5,733 bases of DNA. Origin: Acidobacteriota bacterium (GTDB lineage Bacteria; Acidobacteriota; Terriglobia; Terriglobales; Acidobacteriaceae). The position numbers and the translations under genes are program-made. Location: positions 1-5,733 of the forward strand of contig JAJXXG010000073.1 in the NCBI GenBank assembly GCA_021781255.1, read 5' to 3'. Positions 1-5,695 of the stretch are shown here, one piece after another; position 1 is the first letter of the stretch; each line of letters begins with the position of its first letter. The notes under the pieces were generated by a model. That model worked only from the letters and a program-made list of their open reading frames with translations. It was not told where the DNA came from and searched no databases.

Positions 1-5
1 CCTGC

Positions 6-377
6 TTAATGCTGGCTCCAAATGACGTCGGCGCAGATATCAGGAGCTATCTGCCTCTTTGCAGTTTCCCCGGGATGATATATGCCGGAATCGACACCTT
101 CAAGCCGTCGTGACCCCAAGCCCCGGGTCCCCGCGGACAGGTATTCGTCCGTGGCGTGGAAGCAGCGACAGCCCTGCACTCTGCCAGCAAGGACTACACT
201 ATTTCCTGAAACGCCGTAAATTGGCTCGATTGGTGTAAGCGCGGCAATCTCTTCATTCCGGGATCCAATGACACCTCGCAAGTCCTGCGCTATTTTACGG
301 CGGTTCTCCAATTCCTGTGGTGTTTCCATCATGTTGCCATGCGGCGTTTTCTTAAGGAAAACGCCACTCGACAGCAT
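6..377 (-). CDS. Weak hypothetical ORF, possibly a decayed gene
   Basis: An open frame of 123 codons with no family I recognise. The first half after the internal methionines (from about 329 downward; Met-Glu-Thr-Pro-Gln onward) has a protein-like, charged composition with Glu/Arg-rich stretches. The second half is rich in Gly, Arg and Cys and looks like non-coding translation. No convincing Shine-Dalgarno precedes the ATG at 377 or the ATGs at 332 and 329. The upstream part runs through a perfect hairpin, which argues against ordinary coding use. It lies 45 bp beyond the mutase stop codon on the same strand, so co-transcription is possible. It could be a small real gene, the remains of one, or a chance ORF; the last is most likely. 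Confidence 0.2.
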   Translation of the reverse strand: MLSSGVFLKKTPHGNMMETPQELENRRKIAQDLRGVIGSRNEEIAALTPIEPIYGVSGNSVVLAGRVQGCRCFHATDEYLSAGTRGLGSRRLEGVDSGIYHPGETAKRQIAPDICADVIWSQH

Positions 378-408
378 CGGTTCTGCTCTACACCAATTGG
401 AGAACCGC
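300..408. repeat. 109-bp palindromic stem-loop element after the mutase gene
   Basis: The ends 300-313 and 395-408 are perfect 14-bp inverted repeats (GCGGTTCTCCAATT and its complement). Further in, 319-323 pairs with 390-394 (GGTGT/ACACC). At the centre, 343-351 pairs perfectly with 357-365 (GGCGTTTTC/GAAAACGCC) around a 5-nt loop. The element begins 14 nt past the mutase stop codon. Neither strand has a T-run after the central stem, so it is not a classical intrinsic terminator. It could be a transcript-end or mRNA-stabilising structure, a dispersed palindromic repeat, or a structured RNA. The pairing is seen directly; the role is unknown. Confidence 0.7.
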
Positions 409-421
409 TATATGTCGCCTC

Positions 422-2614
422 TCACTGTTGCGCCCACTCAATTAAGTCGCGCAGTAATTCCTTCTGAGAAAGCTTGGCATCCCATTGGTGACAGAGATAA
501 TTCACAGATGCTTTTACTGCCGGCAGCGCATCTGCACCTGGCGTCATTGAAGACACCGCTTGCTTTAGCCATGCGAGTACTTCGTCAACATTATTAAACT
601 GCCCACCGGCGATTGCAGAATACAAGCTGGGCACGGTGCGCTCCTGAAATTCAGTCTTTCGATTCAGGTCAACAATGTCAGGGAGCAATAATGCCGGCTC
701 CTCAAGTTGTACATCGATGCGTTCCAGCAACTGCTTGCACACCTCGAGCGCCACGCGTTCAGCCTTCTTCATAACTGCTTCAAGCCTCTCTCGGCCACGC
801 GTCTTCAGCAGGTCTTCATCGGGGAGGATCTGGCAGTAGAGCTTTAATTTCGGCTCGGTTCCGGAAGGCCGGACGGTTACCATGATCGAGTCGTAGGAAA
901 ACTGGAGCACATTTCGCGGCAGCTTGTCGGTTTCACTTACGAACGGCCCGAACTCTTTGGTGTTCCAGTGGTCAACGACGGCAACCAACTTAAGGCCGCC
1001 AATCGAATCCAGGGGCCGTTGCCTTAGTGATTCCATAATCCGGTCGCGTTTAAAGATTCCCTCCGCTCCGCTCATCATGATGGATCGGTTGGTATCTGCA
1101 TAAGGCCCAACATTGTCGAGGATCCCGATGTAATAATCGAGAATATTCCGGTTCTCGTGGCGGAGCCTTTGGTATAGAGCGGCGAGGTACATACATGCCG
1201 GCGCTGCATCTTTGTCGAGTATGGTTGGGACAATGATCACGCCATGGCTTTCCTCCGCGGCTATGACGAGCCGATCCGGGCTGCAATCAATACCCTGGTA
1301 AGATCCTGAGCTCTTAAGCTTCTTGAGCACGTCTGCCACATACTTAAATCCCACAAGCAGATCGTCGATAATGCAGGAATCGCCGGCACGCTCGACGATC
1401 TTGCGCATGATCCTGGTTGTAACCAAGGTTTCAATAACAAGGCCCTTTCGTTGTGGCCCCTGTGGATCGAGCATCAGGAAGTAGCATAAGATGGCGGCGA
1501 TTTGGTTTCCATCGCAATGATGCCAGGATCCGTTCGCCAGCTTCGCTTCCAAACCTACTCGATCCGCATCCGGGTCTGAGGAAAGAACAATGCCAGAGCC
1601 CACGCTGTCTGCAAACGCTTTCGCGGGTTCCGTAGCCTGAGGTACTTCAGGGTTTGGCGCCCGAAAAGGAATCACCTCAAAAGTGCCATCCGGCCCCTGA
1701 TGCGGCGGCACCAATACAGGGAATTTAAGTGAACTGAGAATCTCGCCAACTGTGGTTAAACCGCATCCGCACAATGGAGAGTAGACAATAGGTAGATCCT
1801 GATCGACTTTCTCGGGGTGTTCAAAAAGATTGATATATGTTTCGATATATTGCTTGTGAAGCTCAGGAGGTACTGGACGAATGAGGCCGGAAGCAACGGC
1901 TTCATGAAATGGCAAGCGATTGACCTTCTGAACTCGCTCCATAATCTCTACCAGATGCTGATCGTCCGGCGCTATGGGCTGGCTTCCGTTTTCGTCGTAC
2001 ATCTTGATGCCATTGTCGTCAGGAGGATTATGGGACGCCGAGATGTTCACGCCTCCAGAGGTGCCTAAGTGACTTATTATGAATGAAAGCTCCGGCGTAG
2101 AGAGTAAAGCCATATCTTCATTAGGGTGTGCAAAGTAGGCCGTAATCCCATTCGCGGCGTATACTTCGCATGCCAGTCTGCCGAGTTCCCGCGAGGAAAG
2201 CCCCAGAAGTGGATGCTTAGGGCCTAGAAACTTATACGTACCCGCCAAATCGTTAAAGATCCTGACGTCATTTGCTACCACGACGGAGATAGAGCTGTTA
2301 TTACCGGAAATAGCTCGCAGGTAATTGCAGTGTCCCTGCACCGTTACGCCGATCGTGGTCGGGTTAATCCTGTTTGGTCCATAACCCACGCGCCCGCGCC
2401 GCCCGCCAGTGCCGAATGGAATGAGTTGCCAGAAAGCGTCGAAGACAAGAGGAACCACGTCCTCGGCCAAGTGCTTCTCCAGGATTTCTGGAAATGCAAA
2501 TGGCGCCTCGCCGGAAAGCCACGATTTGAAGCGTTCGGCGGCGCCTTCTCCCAGACGGCCATATTTTTTTTGAAGAAGTTCCAAAAATTGAGGTAAGTTG
2601 AGGTTCTGGCTCAT
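422..2614 (-). CDS. Phospho-sugar mutase (phosphoglucomutase/phosphomannomutase family)
   Basis: A 730-residue cytoplasmic enzyme of the alpha-D-phosphohexomutase superfamily, which interconverts hexose 1- and 6-phosphates through a phosphoserine and a bound bisphosphate. All four signature loops are present in order: the N-terminal FGTGGRRG (67-74); the active-site SASHNPPDDNGIK with phosphorylated Ser194; the Mg2+ loop DPDADR (Asp347, Asp349, Asp351); the sugar-recognition loop EESHG (454-458); and the phosphate-binding loop RPSGTEPKLK (582-591). The enzyme should therefore be active. The EESHG and DPDADR forms resemble type-2 phosphoglucomutases more than ManB/AlgC, but substrate (glucose, mannose or another) cannot be settled here. 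Family members are usually about 450-600 residues; this one has about 65 extra residues before the first motif and about 130 after the last, mostly helical in appearance. The start at 2614 is chosen because an AGGAGGAG Shine-Dalgarno lies just upstream. An upstream in-frame TTG at 2695 overlaps a promoter -10 box and is rejected. Confidence 0.93.
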   Translation of the reverse strand: MSQNLNLPQFLELLQKKYGRLGEGAAERFKSWLSGEAPFAFPEILEKHLAEDVVPLVFDAFWQLIPFGTGGRRGRVGYGPNRINPTTIGVTVQGHCNYLRAISGNNSSISVVVANDVRIFNDLAGTYKFLGPKHPLLGLSSRELGRLACEVYAANGITAYFAHPNEDMALLSTPELSFIISHLGTSGGVNISASHNPPDDNGIKMYDENGSQPIAPDDQHLVEIMERVQKVNRLPFHEAVASGLIRPVPPELHKQYIETYINLFEHPEKVDQDLPIVYSPLCGCGLTTVGEILSSLKFPVLVPPHQGPDGTFEVIPFRAPNPEVPQATEPAKAFADSVGSGIVLSSDPDADRVGLEAKLANGSWHHCDGNQIAAILCYFLMLDPQGPQRKGLVIETLVTTRIMRKIVERAGDSCIIDDLLVGFKYVADVLKKLKSSGSYQGIDCSPDRLVIAAEESHGVIIVPTILDKDAAPACMYLAALYQRLRHENRNILDYYIGILDNVGPYADTNRSIMMSGAEGIFKRDRIMESLRQRPLDSIGGLKLVAVVDHWNTKEFGPFVSETDKLPRNVLQFSYDSIMVTVRPSGTEPKLKLYCQILPDEDLLKTRGRERLEAVMKKAERVALEVCKQLLERIDVQLEEPALLLPDIVDLNRKTEFQERTVPSLYSAIAGGQFNNVDEVLAWLKQAVSSMTPGADALPAVKASVNYLCHQWDAKLSQKELLRDLIEWAQQ

Positions 2615-2616
2615 TT

Positions 2617-2626
2617 CTCCTCCTGC
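2617..2626 (-). promoter_or_regulatory. Strong ribosome binding site of the mutase
   Basis: On the minus strand the sequence reads GCAGGAGGAGAAATG, a near-ideal anti-16S match at short spacing from the ATG at 2612-2614. It decides the start in favour of 2614 over the upstream in-frame TTG at 2695. Confidence 0.8.
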
Positions 2627-2694
2627 TCTTGGCTCGATAATATAACGGAAGAACGCGAGCGGCGCGAATGGGGTGGGACCGAGTCGCAACTGCA

Positions 2695-2703
2695 ATTATA
2701 TCA
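2695..2703 (-). promoter_or_regulatory. Extended -10 promoter for the mutase gene
   Basis: The minus strand reads TGATATAAT, a perfect TGnTATAAT extended -10 box. No good -35 hexamer lies 16-18 bp upstream, as is typical of extended -10 promoters. Transcription would start near 2688 and give a leader of about 74 nt before the ATG. A second AT-rich stretch (TTATATTAT, about 2636-2644) might be an alternative -10 but also lacks a -35. The match is seen; promoter function is inferred. Confidence 0.5.
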
Positions 2704-2796
2704 AGCGGAAAGACGCGCCTGACCGTGGACAGATTCGCAACTTACGGACATCTCGTGCTGGCGCAGACTCGTCACTCTCAACGCGGCACGAACCTA

Positions 2797-2846
2797 CCCC
2801 GACTGATTCACCACAAATGTTCGTCGGGGGTTTATAAGCTGATTCA
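2797..2846 (+). promoter_or_regulatory. Putative promoter/operator of the membrane protein gene
   Basis: A TATAAG box at 2833-2838 has a weak -35-like TTCACC at 2808-2813. The -35-like sequence sits in the loop of a 7-bp inverted repeat, CCCCGAC (2797-2803) with GTCGGGG (2823-2829). The octamer CTGATTCA occurs at 2803-2810 and again at 2839-2846, flanking the -10. The arrangement could be a regulator site, but the -35 is poor and spacing is long (about 18-19 bp), so this is a tentative call. Confidence 0.35.
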
Positions 2847-2876
2847 GACAGAATCCTGACTCGATTGGAGGGCGCT

Positions 2877-3284
2877 ATGTTGTCGCGTACGATTTACCTG
2901 AGCAGGTTGTTCGGGCTCTCCTGCATTCTCATCGCCCTGTCCATGATGTTTCACAAGCAAGCCGTCGTGGAGATGGTCGCAGGGCTCCTTCGCGACCCAT
3001 CCATGATGTTTTTGGCTGGCGTGCTCGCGCTCGTAGCCGGGCTGGCGATGGTTCTGGCGCACAACATCTGGTCGGGCGGCGCGCTGCCGGTTGTGGTTAC
3101 CATACTGGGCTGGTTGACCCTGCTCAAGGGCCTCATGTTTTTGCTTCTGCTTCCAGGAGATGCGGAGGGACTTTACATGCGGACGCTTCACTACAGCCAG
3201 CTTTTCTACGTTTACATGGCAATTTGTCTAGCGATCGGCGCGTACCTCACCTACGGTGGATTTGCTACGAAGAAGCGTTCGTGA
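2877..3284 (+). CDS. Small four-helix membrane protein of unknown function
   Basis: A 135-residue hydrophobic protein. Likely membrane segments are at about residues 8-25, 42-62, 69-92 and 109-128, with short loops: a polar one at 26-40 (FHKQAVVE...), a short HNIWSGG turn near 62-68 and a polar stretch at 94-108. The tail ends in Thr-Lys-Lys-Arg-Ser, so by the positive-inside rule the C-terminus is probably cytoplasmic, as is the N-terminus (Ser-Arg-Thr, Arg10). No cleavable signal peptide, catalytic motif or metal-binding pattern is visible, and I do not recognise the family. The ATG at 2877 is chosen because GGAGGG lies just before it; an in-frame TTG at 2865 overlaps that ribosome site. 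The gene is divergent from the mutase and convergent with rimO, so it is probably transcribed alone. Confidence 0.8.
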   Translation: MLSRTIYLSRLFGLSCILIALSMMFHKQAVVEMVAGLLRDPSMMFLAGVLALVAGLAMVLAHNIWSGGALPVVVTILGWLTLLKGLMFLLLLPGDAEGLYMRTLHYSQLFYVYMAICLAIGAYLTYGGFATKKRS

Positions 3285-3401
3285 GCAGGGCGATGGGCTG
3301 GCATCTGTAAAAACGCCGATTTGTTCACCGCTTCATCGGGCAAGCAGGGTCAATAGGAGGTGCGGTAGGTGAGCAACGCAGCAACGCTGGTACTTGGCGG
3401 C
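3285..3401. other. Convergent intergenic gap without a clear terminator
   Basis: This 117-bp gap lies between the membrane protein gene and rimO, which converge. The only pairing I find is a weak CCGAT (3316-3320) with ATCGG (3335-3339). It has no T-run on either side, so neither gene has a convincing intrinsic terminator here. Confidence 0.5.
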
Positions 3402-4952
3402 TTACAGCGGTCCTGAGACGATGCGGGCGACCAGGTCGTAATCGTGTGCTTCAGTGATCTGTGCGCGGTAGAAGCGGCCGGGCTCGAGGGCCGGGAGCGG
3501 GCCGAAGTCGTTGATGTAGACTTTGCCGTCGATTTCGGGCGCGTGGAACTCGGTTCGTCCCTCCCATAGCAGCGGAGTATCAGCGCTTTCTCCCTCGGTG
3601 AGCAGCAGCAGCTCGCGGCCCACCCATTCCTGCTTGGCGCGGTGCGAGATTGACTGTTGAAGCTTCATCATCCGCCGCCGCCGCGATTCGATGGCGCGCT
3701 TCGGCACCTTGCCGTCGAGTGCGTGCGCGCCAGAGCCTTCTTCATCGGAGTAGCTGAACACGCCGAGCCAGTCGAATCTGGCCGCCTTGATAAACTCCTC
3801 CAAAACCAAAACGTCATGCAGCGATTCGCCGGGGAATCCGACGATGAAGCTGGTGCGAAGCGCGATCCCGGGAACCGCCGCGCGAACCTTCTCCAGCGTC
3901 TTCAGGAAGATCTCTGCGCCGGCGCCGCGCTTCATGCGCTTCAACACAGCAGGTGACGCATGCTGCAACGGCAGATCAAGATATTTGCAGATGTTGTCGT
4001 GGCGTGCAATGGTGTCAAGAAGCTTGGATGTGATGCGGTTGGGATAAGCGTAAAGAAAGCGCAGCCAGCGCAGGCCCTCAACGCGTGCGAGGGCATCGAG
4101 CAGCGTGGCGAGGCCGTCTTTGAGGCCGAGATCTTCGCCGTAGCAGGTGGTGTCCTGGCCAATCAGCGTGATCTCTTTGACGCCGCGTGCGACGAGCAGT
4201 TGAGCCTCAGCGACGACCGATTCAAATCTTCGCGAGCGGAATTTGCCGCGCAGGTTGGGAATGATGCAAAAGCTGCACGGGTGGTCGCAGCCCTCGGCGA
4301 TTTTGATGTAGGCTGACGCGTGCGGCGTGGAGAGGAGCCGCGGGGTCTTTTCATCATAGAGATATGAGGGCAGGGAAGACGATGCGCCGGCCCAGTCGTC
4401 GCGGCGAAAGCGGCCCTGGCGCTCGCGATGGTTGCCTTCGGCGCGGCCCTTGTGCGTTCCGGCCTGCGACTCTTTGCCCGGACGCGCGTTTGCGCCGGTG
4501 AGAATCGTGAAGGGCGAGGGCGCTGAGGCAGGAGCGGGCGAAATGCCCGCGGCCGCCAGGATCGATTCAAGCTCGCCGGTGCCGACCACGGCGTCGACTT
4601 CAGGAATGTTTTTCATGATCTCGCCGCGGTAGCGCTCAACCAGGCAGCCCGCGACGATGAGCTTTTTTGCCCGGCCTTGAGTTTTGTGGCGGGCCATTTC
4701 GAGAATGGTGTCGACTGACTCCTGCTTGGCGGTGTCGATGAAGGAGCAGGTGTTGACGACGAGGATCTCGGCTTCTTCAGGGCGGGTGGTCAGGCGCGCG
4801 CCGGCGCGGTCGAGCAGGCCCATCATCACCTCGGAGTCGACGAGGTTTTTGGGGCAGCCGAGAGAAATGAAGCCCACGCGGGGCCCCTGGGAAGCGGTCT
4901 TTGCTGCCTGGGGTGGAACGGAAGGAGCCGCGGGCAGGGAAGTTTTTGTCAC
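3402..4952 (-). CDS. rimO: Ribosomal protein S12 methylthiotransferase RimO
   Basis: A radical-SAM methylthiotransferase that, in the known family, adds a methylthio group to the beta-carbon of a conserved Asp of ribosomal protein S12 (Asp88/89). The N-terminal domain (about 25-135) begins with GFISLGCPKNLVDSE, the form that separates RimO from the tRNA enzyme MiaB, and carries the auxiliary 4Fe-4S cysteines Cys33, Cys69 and Cys103. The radical-SAM core (about 213-440) has Cys222-x3-Cys226-x2-Cys229, then GQDTTCYG, DLPLQHAS and SFIVGFPGE. The TRAM domain (about 441-516) ends in the typical HDYDLVARIV. At 516 residues it is longer than the usual 430-470, mainly through an Ala/Pro- then Arg/Gly/Gln-rich insertion at about 138-194. 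The start is a GTG with a weak AAGAAG ribosome site; there is no in-frame start between it and the upstream stop. It lies 45 bp after the zinc-ribbon gene, in the same frame, and is probably co-transcribed. Confidence 0.96.
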   Translation of the reverse strand: MTKTSLPAAPSVPPQAAKTASQGPRVGFISLGCPKNLVDSEVMMGLLDRAGARLTTRPEEAEILVVNTCSFIDTAKQESVDTILEMARHKTQGRAKKLIVAGCLVERYRGEIMKNIPEVDAVVGTGELESILAAAGISPAPASAPSPFTILTGANARPGKESQAGTHKGRAEGNHRERQGRFRRDDWAGASSSLPSYLYDEKTPRLLSTPHASAYIKIAEGCDHPCSFCIIPNLRGKFRSRRFESVVAEAQLLVARGVKEITLIGQDTTCYGEDLGLKDGLATLLDALARVEGLRWLRFLYAYPNRITSKLLDTIARHDNICKYLDLPLQHASPAVLKRMKRGAGAEIFLKTLEKVRAAVPGIALRTSFIVGFPGESLHDVLVLEEFIKAARFDWLGVFSYSDEEGSGAHALDGKVPKRAIESRRRRMMKLQQSISHRAKQEWVGRELLLLTEGESADTPLLWEGRTEFHAPEIDGKVYINDFGPLPALEPGRFYRAQITEAHDYDLVARIVSGPL

Positions 4953-4997
4953 TTCTTCATTGTATCGGGCAGAAGATTGCGGCGCCTTGCGGCGGAA

Positions 4998-5222
4998 TCA
5001 ACTGTCTTTGCGATAGAGCATGTCGCGAATGGCGCGGCGGCGCAGAGCGTTGACTTCAGACTCAATTTTGCGGTCGACAGGATCGGCGCTGGAGCGCACA
5101 GATTCGGATTCGGTGGACTCGGGTTCGCTGCAGGAAGGGCAGCGATTGGCGAAGCCGGGCTTGCCGGGCCGCAGTTCAAATTCTTCTCCGCAAACAACAC
5201 AGGTTTTGATCGGGAATGTCAT
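4998..5222 (-). CDS. Small zinc-ribbon protein upstream of rimO
   Basis: A 74-residue protein with two CxxC pairs, Cys8/Cys11 (CVVCGEEF) and Cys28/Cys31 (RCPSC), spaced as in a single zinc ribbon. A Ser/Glu-rich linker (about 32-46) follows, then a charged helix (about 48-71, IESEVNALRRRAIRDML). No other domain is visible. It is reminiscent of FmdB-type and other short bacterial zinc ribbons but I cannot assign a family. Such proteins often bind nucleic acid or a partner protein; a link to the ribosome or to RimO is inferred from position only. The ATG at 5222 has no Shine-Dalgarno, and a candidate promoter places transcription start almost on the ATG. The stop codon is 45 bp before the rimO GTG, in the same frame. 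Confidence 0.75.
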   Translation of the reverse strand: MTFPIKTCVVCGEEFELRPGKPGFANRCPSCSEPESTESESVRSSADPVDRKIESEVNALRRRAIRDMLYRKDS

Positions 5223-5228
5223 AACAGA

Positions 5229-5257
5229 AATATGTTAGCGAAGGTGGGCTGTGAAAA
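5229..5257 (-). promoter_or_regulatory. Possible promoter of the zinc-ribbon/rimO operon
   Basis: On the minus strand, TTTTCA (5257-5252) and CATATT (5234-5229) are separated by exactly 17 bp, each matching four of six sigma-70 consensus bases. The start of transcription would fall at about 5222, that is at the ATG itself, giving a leaderless message. This fits the lack of a ribosome binding site. Matches of this quality also arise by chance. Confidence 0.25.
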
Positions 5258-5299
5258 TCGATGGCCTTAGAGCCTGCTAATAACTTTCCCGCGCCCTGC

Positions 5300-5353
5300 G
5301 TTGCGAGCGAAAATCGGCTCAGACACCGGGGCCCCACGGATTTGCCTCGCAAC
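5300..5353. repeat. Imperfect stem-loop, first of a pair
   Basis: GTTGCGAG (5300-5307) pairs perfectly with CTCGCAAC (5346-5353). After a small internal loop, AAATC (5311-5315) pairs with GATTT (5339-5343). The loop contains the palindrome GGGGCCCC (5328-5335). There is no T-run, so it is not a typical terminator. Confidence 0.5.
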
Positions 5354-5537
5354 CCGGAGGGCTGGGGCCAATTTCCCCGATCTCGGTGTCGCTCGTCGCT
5401 AGGAGACTCCCGGTATCCGTCGCTCCTCGCTCCTTGATATCGGAAAAATTGGCGCCCAGCGCAGGCCACGCGAAAGTTAATAACAGGCTCCAGGCACAGG
5501 CGCTAATGCATTTGACCCGAACCTCAAACGCGGCCAT
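5319..5537 (-). CDS. Weak candidate: short ORF with a signal-peptide-like start
   Basis: An open frame of 72 residues from the ATG at 5537. Its start resembles a Sec signal peptide: a short N-region ending in Arg-Val-Lys, a hydrophobic core (about residues 10-24, CISACAWSLLLTFAW) and a plausible cleavage site after PALGA. The rest (NFSDIKERG... to ...NPWGPGV) is unlike any family I know and is encoded by the inverted repeat at 5361-5460. The ribosome site is poor. It may be a real small secreted peptide, a secreted-protein gene cut short by insertion of the repeat, or a chance ORF. Confidence 0.2.
   Translation of the reverse strand: MAAFEVRVKCISACAWSLLLTFAWPALGANFSDIKERGATDTGSLLATSDTEIGEIGPSPPGCEANPWGPGV
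5361..5460. repeat. 100-bp imperfect inverted repeat, second of a pair
   Basis: The arm 5361-5384 (GCTGGGGCCAATTTCCCC...) and the arm 5436-5460 are inverted copies, matching at 21 of 24 positions with one single-base gap. The 51-bp spacer contains two similar direct copies, GTCGCTCGTCGCT (5388-5400) and GTCGCTCCTCGCT (5419-5431). The element starts 7 bp after the preceding stem-loop. It could be a dispersed palindromic repeat or a structured RNA; the role is unknown. Confidence 0.6.
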
Positions 5538-5695
5538 TTTCCCGGAAGCATTCGAATCCGGACGAAGATTGTACTTCAAGCCGGAGATGAGAGCCACGCC
5601 TCCATCTCTCTCACTGTTGACTCATCCGGCGAGAGCCGGGAGCCGCGCTCAACGTGTGATTCAAGTCACATACGACCTTGAGAAGGCAATGTCTA

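Larger units (their letters stand above)
1..421. other. Region without a confident gene, rich in inverted repeats
   Basis: No recognisable protein is encoded here on either strand. The longest open frame (minus strand, 6-377) is described separately as a weak candidate. What stands out is inverted-repeat content: arms at 212-220 with 294-302, 229-237 with 389-397, 300-313 with 395-408, 343-351 with 357-365, and 378-384 with 401-407. I see no tRNA, rRNA fragment or transposase remnant. The region lies immediately downstream of the minus-strand mutase gene, so it would form the 3' part of that transcript if transcription continues. Confidence 0.6.

Noticed and set aside
1050..2596. Open frames inside the mutase gene in other frames
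   Set aside because: No family resemblance, and they overlap intact catalytic motifs of the mutase.
2615..2695. Upstream in-frame start (TTG at 2695) for the mutase
   Set aside because: It overlaps an extended -10 box and lacks a ribosome site, while the ATG at 2614 has a near-ideal one.
2865..2876. TTG start for the membrane protein
   Set aside because: It overlaps the GGAGGG ribosome site that serves the ATG at 2877.
3316..3339. Possible terminator hairpin between the convergent genes
   Set aside because: Only a 5-bp stem with a 14-nt loop and no T-run on either strand.
3657..4632. Several open frames on both strands inside rimO
   Set aside because: They are shadows of the GC-rich rimO coding sequence; rimO motifs run unbroken through the whole span.
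5176..5469. Minus-strand frame overlapping the zinc-ribbon start
   Set aside because: No recognisable content; it overlaps both the operon start and the stem-loops.
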